A stretch of 64,000 nt of DNA, taken from positions 25,063 to 89,062 of the forward strand of contig NZ_JAIVKL010000019.1 in the NCBI RefSeq assembly GCF_020524045.1, written 5' to 3'. Source of the DNA: Metabacillus litoralis. GTDB lineage: Bacteria; Bacillota; Bacilli; Bacillales; Bacillaceae. The position numbers were made by a program, and so were the translations under genes. Below, one piece after another: positions 8,606 to 17,181 of this stretch; position 1 is the stretch's first letter; every line of letters starts with the position of its first letter. A model generated the notes under the pieces. It saw nothing but the letters and a program-made list of their open reading frames with translations. It was not told the origin of the DNA and searched no databases.

Positions 8606-10207
8606 TCAATGACTTACAATTTGAACTTTTTCTCCTTCTTCATCTTCATGATCGTTCGTCGTTCTTAAAGGAATTTCTTTTAAGAACAATGTTACGATGA
8701 AGGCAAGAGCAACAATACCAGCACTAACTAAGAAAACAGTTGTTAATGACGTATTTAGTGCTTCTTTAAGAGTTTGAATAAATTGCTCAAACATTGGTGA
8801 CATCTCAGCTGGAAGATCGGAACGAATGGCTTCAAGCTGTTCAGTATCCATTAATACTTGTGGATTTTGTAGTTTCTCCAATGTACCTGCCATCTCTGCT
8901 GGGGGCTCAGGAACATTTGTCCCTTGGCTTTCAGCCAATTCATTCATCATTTTATTTCCCATCACAGATCCAAGTAATGCAACACCGATTGTTCCACCTA
9001 TTTGTCTAAAGGTTTGCATAGCAGATGTGGCAACACCTAAGTACTTATGACTTACAGCATTTTGTACGGTAATATTAAAGACAGGCATATTCACACCAAG
9101 ACCAATTCCAACTACAACTAACTGAAGAATCAATCTAGTTAAAGATGATTCCACTTCTAATGTTGAATTTAGGATAAGTCCTACAGCCATAATGATTAAA
9201 CCTAGCAATGCAAAAATTTTATATTTTCCTGTTTTTGTTATTAAATTTCCGACAATGATACTTGATGTGACCATAGAGATCGTCATAACCATCTCAACTA
9301 ATCCAGAAACAGTAGCTGATTCTCCTTGAACTCCTTGAACATAGAACGGTACATACATAATTGTCCCAAACATACCCATACCCATGAGCATTCCAGCAAT
9401 GTTCGAAACAGAGAATACACTGTTTTTAAATAGGAAAAGTGGTAATACTGGACTTTTTACTTTAAGTTCAATAAAGATAAAGCTAATAATTGATAAAACG
9501 GTTAGAGAAAACAAGCCAATGACTGGAAAAGAGAGCCAATCGTATTTATCTCCAGCCCAAGTAAATCCTAATAATAGAGAGATGATCGCAATAGTTAATG
9601 TGATCGAACCAAGAAAATCAATAGGCTCTTTCTCTTTTGCTTTTTGAGAAGGATATAATCGTAAAATTAAAGCGAAAGCAAAGAATCCTATCGGTAGGAA
9701 TACCCAGAAAATCCAATGCCAGTCAAAGTTATCAACAATATATCCTCCAAGAGTAGGACCAAATAAACTAGATAATCCAAATACTGCCCCTAGCAAGCCC
9801 TGCCATCTACCACGCTCACGTGGAGTAAATAAATCTCCCACCGTCGTGAAGGCACAGGACATGATCATCCCACCTCCAAAGCCTTGAAGACCACGATACA
9901 AAATTAACTGGATGATATCATTAGATGTTCCACTTAAAAATGCACCAAGCATAAATACCCCAATACCAATGAGGATAAAGATTTTTCTGCCATATATATC
10001 AGATAATTTACCAACTAACATCGCAGTGATTGTAGATGTTAGCATGTAGACGGTGAAGACCCAATCAAAGTATTCCATGCCACCAATTGTAGAAACAATT
10101 TTAGGTAATGCTGTTCCGACAATTGTCATGTTAACCGCTGCGAAGAACATCGCAGACATGATCGCGATCATGATCAGGATTTTTTGTTTATGTTCTAAAT
10201 GGTTCAT
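8606..10207 (-). CDS. Multidrug efflux MFS transporter, DHA2 family (14 helices)
   Basis: 533 residues, cytoplasmic membrane. Fourteen predicted helices as in EmrB/QacA/LmrB drug:proton antiporters. Family signatures are visible: motif A (GKLSDIYGRKIF near residue 65), motif B (LYRGLQGFGGG near residue 105) and motif C (GLSSLFGPTLGG near residue 145). It is the second gene after a TetR regulator, only 3 bp away, with its ribosome site (TAGGAGG) overlapping the regulator's stop. Exports toxic hydrophobic compounds by family analogy; the specific drug is unknown. Confidence 0.9.
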   Translation of the reverse strand: MNHLEHKQKILIMIAIMSAMFFAAVNMTIVGTALPKIVSTIGGMEYFDWVFTVYMLTSTITAMLVGKLSDIYGRKIFILIGIGVFMLGAFLSGTSNDIIQLILYRGLQGFGGGMIMSCAFTTVGDLFTPRERGRWQGLLGAVFGLSSLFGPTLGGYIVDNFDWHWIFWVFLPIGFFAFALILRLYPSQKAKEKEPIDFLGSITLTIAIISLLLGFTWAGDKYDWLSFPVIGLFSLTVLSIISFIFIELKVKSPVLPLFLFKNSVFSVSNIAGMLMGMGMFGTIMYVPFYVQGVQGESATVSGLVEMVMTISMVTSSIIVGNLITKTGKYKIFALLGLIIMAVGLILNSTLEVESSLTRLILQLVVVGIGLGVNMPVFNITVQNAVSHKYLGVATSAMQTFRQIGGTIGVALLGSVMGNKMMNELAESQGTNVPEPPAEMAGTLEKLQNPQVLMDTEQLEAIRSDLPAEMSPMFEQFIQTLKEALNTSLTTVFLVSAGIVALAFIVTLFLKEIPLRTTNDHEDEEGEKVQIVSH

Positions 10208-10210
10208 TTT

Positions 10211-11125
10211 TTAGCCTCCTAATATAAGTAACCGAAGCTTATCGGTAGTTGATGCTAATTGATCTTCTTTCTTAAAATAATGTAAAAGAGCTTCGATAAG
10301 AAATACTCTTCGATGTGGGGACTTTAACTCTTCTTTTAACATGGCCAAAGAGTGGGCTAATTTTTCACGATGTGTTTTATTATCTAATGTGAGTATATAT
10401 TTTTCTATACTTCTAAGATGATCATGGATCATATCAGGTGAATGTTTGGAACTACCCATATTAAAATCAGATAGTAACATTTCTTTCGTGAATAAGGGTG
10501 TAGGTTTTTTAGTTAATAAATCCCCAGTGATGGTGTCTATGCGATCTACCAGATAAGTAGCAATTTCTTCGATATTTTTCACATTCAGATGTTTATATTC
10601 ACTGGCTTGTGAGATATATTCTTTTACGATCCCTTGAAGGGTGATCGTAATATCCCAGATATAAGGTTTAATTTCTTCTCCATAAGCTTGAATAAGCATA
10701 TTTGTTTGCCATAACAGAATACGAGTTTTTAATCTTTTCATGATATTTTTTTGCTTGTTCGTTTCTGTTAAGGGAATCTCTTTTAATTGCATCAAAATAA
10801 AATCTCTTCGTTCAACGAAGTCTTCTATCTGGATACAAAGTTGTTTAATGAAAAGCTCTTTCGGTGATAACGAAGGATCAAAAGAATATGTAGCAACTTT
10901 TTCAAACATTGTGTTTTGATGGTATTCAAATACTTCAATAAATAATTCTTCTTTTGAAGAAAAAAACTTATATAAAGAAGCTTTAGACATGGAGCATTGT
11001 TCAGCGATTTCCTGTACAGAAGTTGAATGATAGCCCTTTTCTGCAAAGAAAATAGTGGCTTTTTCAATGATAAGCCTTTTTTTTGTATCCAAAAAGATCG
11101 TCACATCCTTACGAGTAAAACTCAT
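10211..11125 (-). CDS. TetR-family repressor of the adjacent exporter
   Basis: 304 residues, longer than the usual ~200. An N-terminal TetR helix-turn-helix lies at about residues 20-65 (FFAEKGYHSTSVQEIAEQCS, MSKASLYKFFSSKEELF). The rest is an all-helical ligand-binding and dimerisation region, extended at the C-terminus. It leads a two-gene operon with the MFS exporter, so it probably represses both until a substrate binds. The ATG at 11125 gives a complete domain, but no strong ribosome site precedes it. Confidence 0.88.
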   Translation of the reverse strand: MSFTRKDVTIFLDTKKRLIIEKATIFFAEKGYHSTSVQEIAEQCSMSKASLYKFFSSKEELFIEVFEYHQNTMFEKVATYSFDPSLSPKELFIKQLCIQIEDFVERRDFILMQLKEIPLTETNKQKNIMKRLKTRILLWQTNMLIQAYGEEIKPYIWDITITLQGIVKEYISQASEYKHLNVKNIEEIATYLVDRIDTITGDLLTKKPTPLFTKEMLLSDFNMGSSKHSPDMIHDHLRSIEKYILTLDNKTHREKLAHSLAMLKEELKSPHRRVFLIEALLHYFKKEDQLASTTDKLRLLILGG

Positions 11126-11161
11126 TAGTTACGTTGGGAACTGACTAGTAACACAAACGCT

Positions 11162-11190
11162 ATTTTAGTTTATACGATGAGATTAGTCAA
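11162..11190 (-). promoter_or_regulatory. Sigma-A promoter of the tetR-MFS operon
   Basis: On the minus strand TTGACT is followed after exactly 17 bases by TAAAAT, about 40 bp upstream of the regulator start. A TGACTAGTAA near-palindrome just downstream (about 11144-11153) could be the repressor's operator; that part is a guess. Confidence 0.65.
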
Positions 11191-11403
11191 TAAAGTTGCA
11201 CCTGAAATTTCATGAAAAAGAGGTTAGGACATAAGGAGGTTTAGCTGAGGGCTAAATCACCATTAGGATGTCAGCTTACAAAGAAACAATCGTTAAATAG
11301 ATCTAAATATGTAAGGTAAGTGTACTTTTTCATATACAAGTTTAATCACATAGTAAGACTAATGAATAAGATAGAGTATAGACAGATAAAGGGGGCAAAT
11401 TTT

Positions 11404-11682
11404 ATGAAGGAAAAGGAAATAGTAGAAAGCCTCAAGGACTTAGAGCTTACGGTAAGGGAGTTAGAATATCAGCTTGAAAACTTTGAAGATATTCATGAAA
11501 ATCATTTAGAAGATAATGATGTGAGAGCACTTGTTGATAAAATTTTAACAGAAAAAGAATATGTAACAAAAAAAGAAATGGATAAAAATATCTACGAATC
11601 TCAATTGCAATTAACAAAATGGATTGTTGGAACAGGAATCAGTGTAACAACGCTTGTCGTAGGGATACTGCGGTTTTTCTAA
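11404..11682 (+). CDS. Small coiled-coil protein with C-terminal membrane anchor
   Basis: 92 residues. Residues 5-65 are strongly charged and heptad-like (a coiled coil); residues 70-90 form one membrane segment (WIVGTGISVTTLVVGILRFF) at the very C-terminus, so it is tail-anchored. The layout resembles DUF1640-like and phage XhlA-like proteins, but I do not recognise it with certainty. ATG 11404 has AAAGGGGG upstream; an in-frame upstream start at 11320 has none. Confidence 0.6.
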   Translation: MKEKEIVESLKDLELTVRELEYQLENFEDIHENHLEDNDVRALVDKILTEKEYVTKKEMDKNIYESQLQLTKWIVGTGISVTTLVVGILRFF

Positions 11683-11750
11683 TGTAGAGGCAAAGAGCTA
11701 ATTAAGGAAGTCATACAAAGACGAATAAATCTAAATTCAATTAAGTTGAA

Positions 11751-11897
11751 AGAAACAAGTTCGTTCCATTGTGCTGCAGACACTCCATTCTCCGGGGAGG
11801 AAGCTAAGCCTCCTCGGCAAGCCTGCGGGGTCTCAGCCTTTCCTCAATTCCCGTAGGTGCCCTAGTGTCTTCCGCTCCATTCCACTAGTTCTTAAAA
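11751..11897 (+). repeat. Dispersed structured repeat, family B (complete copy)
   Basis: It begins AACAAGTTCGTTCCATTG and ends with a matching inverted arm (CCATTCCACTAGTTCTT), enclosing a G+C-rich core (GGAGGAAGCTAAGCCTCCTC and CTGCGGGGTCTCAGCC). The first part recurs at 63814-63899 and a diverged copy at 39497-39668. It would fold into one long imperfect hairpin. Confidence 0.7.
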
Positions 11898-11936
11898 TTA
11901 GTTACAAAATCAAAAAATCTATTGATGACAACAAAT

Positions 11937-11994
11937 AAAAACCCGAAATATTAGGCGAATAATTATTGAAATATCTCCTAATATTTCGGGTTTG
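11937..11994 (-). terminator. Strong terminator for the Gly/Tyr-rich gene
   Basis: A perfect 17-bp stem (AAACCCGAAATATTAGG and its complement) is followed by TTTTTATTTG when read on the minus strand, so it ends the minus-strand gene at 12046. Confidence 0.8.
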
Positions 11995-12045
11995 TCACTA
12001 GCTTAAATACTTAAGTCATAGCCTCATTTTATCAGTTTTTATCGT

Positions 12046-12411
12046 TTAATAATATCCACGGTTAAAAGGGCCATCATCTAATGCTGCTCCACCAAGTAAT
12101 CCTGCACCTAAACCTAATAATCCTGTTGTAAGTGGGCTAACTCCACCAAAGCCATATTCACCATAACCTGGGGAACCGTACCCCGGTCCATATCCGCCAC
12201 CAAATCCAGTTCCTGGGTAGCCATAACCTCCGCCGTAACCAGCACCTGGATAACCATAGCCACCACCATAACCACTTCCAGGAAAGCCTCCGTATCCGCC
12301 GCCATAACCTGCGCCAGGATAACCGTATCCACCACTACCATAACCAGCACCTGGATAACCTCCAAATCCACCGCCAAAACCGTATGGTCTTCTCATTGAT
12401 CTATCTATCAT
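12046..12411 (-). CDS. Gly/Tyr-rich repeat protein, probable spore coat component
   Basis: 121 residues. After a short basic head (MIDRSMRRPYGF), residues ~12-85 are tandem GYG/GYPGAGYGGG repeats, about half Gly and a fifth Tyr. The C-terminal 30 residues contain a small hydrophobic patch (GLLGLGAGLLGGAAL). Such proteins in Bacillus are usually coat or crust proteins cross-linked through Tyr. ATG 12411 has GGGAGGA at good spacing; an upstream in-frame TTG does not. A sigma-K-like -10 upstream supports mother-cell expression. The coat role is inferred from composition. Confidence 0.65.
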   Translation of the reverse strand: MIDRSMRRPYGFGGGFGGYPGAGYGSGGYGYPGAGYGGGYGGFPGSGYGGGYGYPGAGYGGGYGYPGTGFGGGYGPGYGSPGYGEYGFGGVSPLTTGLLGLGAGLLGGAALDDGPFNRGYY

Positions 12412-12446
12412 AGGTATCCATCCTCCCAAATGTTAATGTTACTCTG

Positions 12447-12455
12447 TACTATATG
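12447..12455 (-). promoter_or_regulatory. Sigma-K-like -10 box upstream of the Gly/Tyr-rich gene
   Basis: On the minus strand CATATAGTA matches the sigma-K -10 consensus CATANNNTA. No clear -35 AC pair is seen at the expected distance, so support is partial. The rest of 12456-12788 holds no gene or repeat that I can identify. Confidence 0.4.
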
Positions 12456-12788
12456 TGTTTACCTATAAAAATGGGAATGAGTTTTTGGAGAATGGGCTTT
12501 TGCCTGTAAAGCAGGGTTTAATTAATATGTATTTTCCTTTCATTTCTGTATTTAGTTTCTACCAATCAAATTTCACTTCAATTAAATGACAGATGTGCGT
12601 TTTCTTCAAAAGATATGTAGGATCAACTTGCAGTTTAAATAATAATATTTAGAAAACAACAAATATTCTTATTTATTTTATAATAAAATGTATGAAACCT
12701 ATTGATTATCCCAAAGAAGAAGAATATACTAAGAAAGTACGTTTTTTGAGGTAAGTCGACAATAAACGACAAAATTCTATTTTTTTTC

Positions 12789-12817
12789 TTGCTTCTTTGT
12801 TAAAGCCTTGTTATAAT
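12789..12817 (+). promoter_or_regulatory. Sigma-A promoter of tRNA-Gly
   Basis: TTGCTT and TATAAT are separated by exactly 17 bp. The tRNA begins 17 bp after the -10. Confidence 0.8.
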
Positions 12818-12833
12818 CAAATACATATCCTAG

Positions 12834-12907
12834 GCGGGTGTAGTTTAGTGGTAAAACCTCAGCCTTCCAAGCTGATGATGAGGGTTCGATTCCCTTCACC
12901 CGCTCCA
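12834..12907 (+). tRNA. tRNA-Gly (anticodon UCC)
   Basis: A full cloverleaf: acceptor stem GCGGGTG/CACCCGC, D arm, anticodon stem TCAGC/GCTGA with loop CTTCCAA (anticodon TCC at 12866-12868), T arm with GGTTCGATTCC, discriminator T and an encoded CCA. It stands alone with its own promoter and terminator. Confidence 0.97.
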
Positions 12908-12919
12908 TACATATGGTTA

Positions 12920-12967
12920 CAACGCAGTGTTTCGTTTCTTAGATAAACGAGGCATTGCGTTTTTTAA
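12920..12967 (+). terminator. Terminator of the tRNA-Gly gene
   Basis: A 17-bp stem with a few G-U pairs (AACGCAGTGTTTCGTTT against AAACGAGGCATTGCGTT) is followed by a T run. Confidence 0.85.
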
Positions 12968-13059
12968 TGTATCTTTTCTTATTTACTGCTTTGTTTAAAC
13001 TCTATAATTAATTAGATCTGCTAAAAAGCAAATGATAGTCATTGATGATCAAAGCTTTT

Positions 13060-13728
13060 TTAACTAATTACCTTGTATGTTGCATCTCCTCCATGGATTT
13101 GAGTGAACATTTTTGATAAAGTTTGTAATAATTGATTAGCATCATTGTTATGCAGGGAAGGCTGAAAATAAATGAGATGTATCGCATTTACTGTGCTTGA
13201 AGTGACGGCTGAACGCTTAGAATCTACAAAAGGACTACCAAAAGGTCCTTGTTGATCTTGCGAAAGGATTTTATTAGTTAAAACGATATCTCGCTCATTA
13301 AGTGCCACATATGTGTCACTGCTTGTCCCAATTTTTATTGAAATATTTTCACCTACTAAATGGTCATAATCATAAATCCCTAATGGTATCTGATATTGAA
13401 GCGATAAAAAATTATTCATATCTACCGCAGAATTGACATTAGTAAGAAAGTGTTGTTTTTGTACACGACGATATAGTGCTTCATTTGATGGACGATAACG
13501 ATTAGGATCTGTTCCTACTAACTTAAACAATTTCCTCCATTCATTTATTGCTGGTATTTCAGTTACTTTTTTATCTAGATAGTCAAAATATAGTGATTCT
13601 TGGAATAATTGAAGTCTTCCTTTAAGCATTTGCGGTGAGTCAGATACATGAATATTTTCATAAGTGACAACACCTATCTTAAAATCAGGACATAATTCCT
13701 TAAGTGTATGATCAATCATAATTTCCAT
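13060..13728 (-). CDS. B3/B4 tRNA-binding-domain protein
   Basis: 222 residues, cytoplasmic. Most of the chain is a B3/4 domain as in the phenylalanyl-tRNA synthetase beta subunit: TDPNRYRPSNEALYRRV near residue 80, VNSAVDMNNFLSLQYQIPLG near 105, and a final TVNAIHLIYF segment. In stand-alone form the family is thought to act in tRNA quality control or as an uncharacterised hydrolase; the role is not established. GGAGGTTTAAATA precedes the start. It is divergent from queG. Confidence 0.82.
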   Translation of the reverse strand: MEIMIDHTLKELCPDFKIGVVTYENIHVSDSPQMLKGRLQLFQESLYFDYLDKKVTEIPAINEWRKLFKLVGTDPNRYRPSNEALYRRVQKQHFLTNVNSAVDMNNFLSLQYQIPLGIYDYDHLVGENISIKIGTSSDTYVALNERDIVLTNKILSQDQQGPFGSPFVDSKRSAVTSSTVNAIHLIYFQPSLHNNDANQLLQTLSKMFTQIHGGDATYKVIS

Positions 13729-13830
13729 TATTTAAACCTCCACAACTGTAGTGAGGTTATTTTAACATATTAGTAGTGATGTTTCGTAAATATGAGCTTC
13801 GGCATTTAAATATGAAAGGAGGTACTAAAT

Positions 13831-14973
13831 TTGAATTTTGAACAATTTAAACAAGAAGTGATTGACTATAGTAAAGAAATTGGAATAGATAAGATTGGAT
13901 TTACAAGTGCAGGCTTGTTTGAAGAACTAAAGCAACGGCTCATTACACAGCAGCAACTTGGTTATCAATCAGGTTTTGAAGAATCAGATATTGAAAAACG
14001 AGTAACTCCTGTAAAACTATTACCAAAAGCGAGTTCCATTATTTCCATTGCACTTGCTTATCCTTCAAAGCTTAAAGACGCACCTAAAAGTACAAAGGAA
14101 GATCGCCGTGGAATCTTTTGTCGTGCTTCATGGGGAGAAGATTATCATACGGTTTTGCGAGATCGGCTAACAAAGCTAGAAAATTTTCTCAAACAACGAA
14201 TCCCTGATATACAGACAAAATCAATGGTTGATACAGGAGAATTATCTGATCGTGCTGTTGCAGAGCGTGCTGGAATTGGATGGAGTGGCAAAAACTGTTC
14301 AATTATCACACCAGAGTTTGGTTCTTATGTCTATTTAGGTGAAATGATTACAAACTTTCCCTTTCCACCTGATCAACCTATGGAGGATCAATGTGGTAGC
14401 TGTCGCAAATGCTTGGATGTTTGTCCAACAGGAGCTTTAGTGCAACCTGGACAGCTGGATTCCTCTAAATGTATTGCTTTTTTGACCCAAACCAAGGGAT
14501 TTTTAGCTGATGAATATCGAACAAAAATAGGCAACCGAATTTATGGTTGTGATACCTGTCAAACCGTTTGTCCGGTTAATAAGGGGAAAGATTTCCATTT
14601 TCATCCTGAGATGGAACCAGACCCTGAAATTGCTAAGCCAAAGCTAAAACCATTGTTGAATATAAGTAATCGTGAATTCAAAGAAAAGTATGGACATATT
14701 TCTGGATCTTGGCGAGGGAAAAAGCCTCTTCAACGAAATGCTATTTTAGCTTTAGCTCATTTTAAAGATAAAACGGCTGTTGATGATTTGATACAATTAG
14801 TCCATCAAGATCCAAGACCTGTTATTCGTGGAACAGCGGCATGGGCTCTTGGTAAAATTGGGGTAACTTCAGTAGAAGCAGAGCTACTAGAAGCTTATGA
14901 AAAAGAAAAAGATGAACAGGTGAAAGAGGAAATTCAAAAAGGTTTAGAATTACTTCATAATAATTTAACTTAG
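13831..14973 (+). CDS. queG: Epoxyqueuosine reductase QueG
   Basis: 380 residues; reduces epoxyqueuosine to queuosine at tRNA wobble position 34, using cobalamin and two 4Fe-4S clusters. Visible: N-terminal cobalamin-binding region (KIGFTSAGLF), VDTGELSDRAVAERAGIGWS, ferredoxin-like cysteine sets CGSCRKCLDVCPTGAL and CDTCQTVCPV plus the Cys of SSKCIAFLTQ, and a C-terminal HEAT-like repeat (IRGTAAWALGKIG). Starts at TTG 13831 behind AAAGGAGGTAC. B. subtilis yhbA occupies the same place before yhbB and trmL. Confidence 0.96.
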   Translation: MNFEQFKQEVIDYSKEIGIDKIGFTSAGLFEELKQRLITQQQLGYQSGFEESDIEKRVTPVKLLPKASSIISIALAYPSKLKDAPKSTKEDRRGIFCRASWGEDYHTVLRDRLTKLENFLKQRIPDIQTKSMVDTGELSDRAVAERAGIGWSGKNCSIITPEFGSYVYLGEMITNFPFPPDQPMEDQCGSCRKCLDVCPTGALVQPGQLDSSKCIAFLTQTKGFLADEYRTKIGNRIYGCDTCQTVCPVNKGKDFHFHPEMEPDPEIAKPKLKPLLNISNREFKEKYGHISGSWRGKKPLQRNAILALAHFKDKTAVDDLIQLVHQDPRPVIRGTAAWALGKIGVTSVEAELLEAYEKEKDEQVKEEIQKGLELLHNNLT

Positions 14974-15007
14974 GTAGCTTTCTTTATAAATAGGAAGCTG
15001 CCTTTTT
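14972..15007 (+). terminator. Terminator after queG
   Basis: AGGTAGCTT pairs with AAGCTGCCT (one G-U pair) and is followed by TTTTT. Confidence 0.8.
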
Positions 15008-15150
15008 GTATGAATAAACATTTTTATTTTACTTTGTTTTAATTATCTCATTTAAGATGTATTAAAAGGGTCATGAGTGTAATCACTTTTAAGACTATTT
15101 TTCTTCTAAAATCATATATCTTGTAGTAATACATGATGGTGGTGAAATGA

Positions 15151-16062
15151 ATGAAGCAAATTCTGTCAGAATTAAATCAAGCAAAACTAGAAATGCTTGT
15201 AAATAAGAAGCTCATTAAAAATACACGTCAAAATAAAGAATTACATGCACTTGAAAGAAGATTTCTTTCAAATGAGAAGCGTAAAGCGGAGGTTGTAAAA
15301 GGCAGTGCAGAAGTGAAGATTTCTCGAGTGAATGCTAAGTCAGAGGAATTAAAAGAAGCTGTGTATATTTGCCATTATAAATGGTTAAACAAACAAAAAG
15401 ATTACTTTTATCTAGAGGAAAGAATTGATCATCGAAAGGCGACCTTCTATCGAGATGAGCTTGTAGAAGATGATCTTATTGAAATGTACGATAAAAACGA
15501 GGGAACTCAAAATCAGACTTCTATAATAGAAGTGAATGATCAGGATATAAGAAATAAAGGAGATTTTAGTTATGATCGTCTTGCAGCAGTTCAATATGCT
15601 GAGAGATGGTGGAATGATGAAAACCCTAAATATAAAAACTTCGAAGTGAATTGTACAAATTTTGTTTCTCAGTGCTTACATGCAGGTAATGCACAAATGC
15701 GCGGATATCCAAATCGATCTTCTGGATGGTGGATGCAAAACAACAACTGGAGTTATAGCTGGTCGGTTGCTAATGCGATGACAAGCTTTCTAAAAAATTC
15801 AAAAACGGGTTTGCAAGCTGAAAAAGTTGAGCATGCCGAGCAGTTAAAGCCTGGAGATGTAATTTGCTATGATTTTCAAGGTGATGGCAGGTTTGATCAC
15901 ACAACATTTGTCGTTGCGAAAGACCCAGAGAATATGCCTTTAGTTAATGCACAAACTTATAATAGTCGAATGAGATATTGGGCCTACGAGGATTCAACAG
16001 CTTATACTCCAAATATAAAGTATGCATTTTTTCGAATCATAGATGGTACTAGTTCAAAATAA
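15151..16062 (+). CDS. yhbB: Amidase-domain protein YhbB
   Basis: 303 residues. The N-terminal ~130 residues are charged and helical. The C-terminal half is a putative amidase domain (Amidase_6, papain-like): YDRLAAVQYAERWW, then VNCTNFVSQCL with the probable catalytic Cys, and GRFDHTTFVVAKD with the probable catalytic His. No signal peptide is seen, so it may act in the mother cell or be released otherwise. Its place between queG and trmL matches B. subtilis yhbB. The substrate is unknown; a peptidoglycan or spore role is an inference from the neighbours. Confidence 0.85.
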   Translation: MKQILSELNQAKLEMLVNKKLIKNTRQNKELHALERRFLSNEKRKAEVVKGSAEVKISRVNAKSEELKEAVYICHYKWLNKQKDYFYLEERIDHRKATFYRDELVEDDLIEMYDKNEGTQNQTSIIEVNDQDIRNKGDFSYDRLAAVQYAERWWNDENPKYKNFEVNCTNFVSQCLHAGNAQMRGYPNRSSGWWMQNNNWSYSWSVANAMTSFLKNSKTGLQAEKVEHAEQLKPGDVICYDFQGDGRFDHTTFVVAKDPENMPLVNAQTYNSRMRYWAYEDSTAYTPNIKYAFFRIIDGTSSK

Positions 16063-16161
16063 GAATGGTATAATGTTTGTTAGAAACGAGGGTTACTAAC
16101 CCAAAATAAATGGTGGGGTTTTTCACTCCGCTTTTTTACAGAAATAGATGAGGTGACTAAT

Positions 16162-16635
16162 TTGGCATTACATGTAGTTTTATATCAACCAGAAATTCCT
16201 GCAAATACTGGGAATATTGCACGTTCTTGTGCAGCAACAAATACAACTCTTCACTTAATACGTCCGTTAGGCTTCTCTACAGATGACAAAATGTTAAAAA
16301 GAGCAGGCTTAGATTATTGGGAGCATGTAAATGTTGTTTATCATGATTCATTAGATGAATTATTTGAAACATACTCCTCTGGAGAGTTTTTCTATTTAAC
16401 AAAATTCGGTCAACAACCACATACTACTTTTGACTACAGTGATGTTGATAAGGATTACTTTTTTGTTTTCGGTCGTGAAACGACAGGTCTTCCAAAGGAT
16501 TTGATTCAAGAGAATATGGATAAGTGTTTACGTCTACCAATGACAGAGCATGTTCGCTCATTAAATTTATCAAATACCGCAGCCATATTAATTTATGAAG
16601 CGTTAAGACAGCAAAATTATCCGGGGTTAACATAA
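16162..16635 (+). CDS. trmL: tRNA (cytidine/uridine-34-2'-O)-methyltransferase TrmL
   Basis: 157 residues, a SPOUT-class methyltransferase that 2'-O-methylates the wobble base of certain leucine tRNAs; also known as CspR. Motifs: NTGNIARSCAATNTTLHLI, FGRETTGLP (knot motif 2) and RLPMTEHVRSLNLSNTAAI (motif 3). TTG 16162 fits both the ribosome site (GATGAGGTGA) and the usual N-terminus MALHVVLYQPEIP; an in-frame GTG at 16153 lies within that ribosome site. Confidence 0.95.
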   Translation: MALHVVLYQPEIPANTGNIARSCAATNTTLHLIRPLGFSTDDKMLKRAGLDYWEHVNVVYHDSLDELFETYSSGEFFYLTKFGQQPHTTFDYSDVDKDYFFVFGRETTGLPKDLIQENMDKCLRLPMTEHVRSLNLSNTAAILIYEALRQQNYPGLT

Positions 16636-16678
16636 AAAAGGGTCAATCATTGTTTTGATACAATGATTGACCCTTTTT
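16634..16678 (+). terminator. Terminator after trmL
   Basis: A perfect long stem (AAAAAGGGTCAATCATTG and its complement) overlaps the stop codon and ends in TTTTT. Confidence 0.92.
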
Positions 16679-16745
16679 CGCAAGGTTTAGATTACCCTTT
16701 GTTTTGGGGCGTAGCTCTAGCACCTTTTTCAAATTTGTTATCGAA

Positions 16746-16838
16746 TTATTTTTTTACACCAGGCTTGCTTTCGTAACCTGCAGTGAAGATTGCTGTTATG
16801 AATGCTAAACTCACACCTAAAATTAATAAAAAGTTCAT
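16746..16838 (-). CDS. 30-residue single-span membrane miniprotein
   Basis: A short frame has a strong ribosome site (GAGGAGGTAC, 5 bases before ATG). The peptide starts MNFLLILGVSLAFITAIFTA, one membrane helix, and ends with the basic tail GYESKPGVKK. Spacing, hydrophobic pattern and the strong site argue for a real gene. I do not recognise a family; size and layout recall small subunits or regulators of membrane complexes. The rest of 16839-17160 shows no other feature. Confidence 0.6.
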   Translation of the reverse strand: MNFLLILGVSLAFITAIFTAGYESKPGVKK

Positions 16839-17181
16839 TGCTGTACCTCCTCAAAAATGGATCTATTCAAGTACACGTGGGAGCTATGCTTTAAGACAGT
16901 GTACCAAATACCTCTTGCTATGACATCACCTGCGTAAAGTTTTGATAAGCGGGACAATTGATTAAATCACCACTCATCGTATGTATAGCATCCCTTTTCA
17001 ACTACTTTTATTATACCTTAAACCATATGTGATGTGAATGTGCAACATATTTTTTTGAAGAATATTTTTGTTGTTTATCTGCTTTTTCACATGTAAAACG
17101 AATGTTAAAGGACATCCTCGCATAAAGTGTATTAATCTGCAGGTGCAGTTAATAGTTCGACCAATGATGAAGGAGGTCCTT

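Noticed and set aside
12114..12377. Second minus-strand frame within the Gly/Tyr-rich gene
   Set aside because: Alternative frame of a repetitive coding sequence without its own ribosome site.
17000..17160. Sigma-E promoter for prkA
   Set aside because: prkA is expected to be sigma-E controlled, but I found no convincing -35/-10 pair with the right spacing in this stretch.
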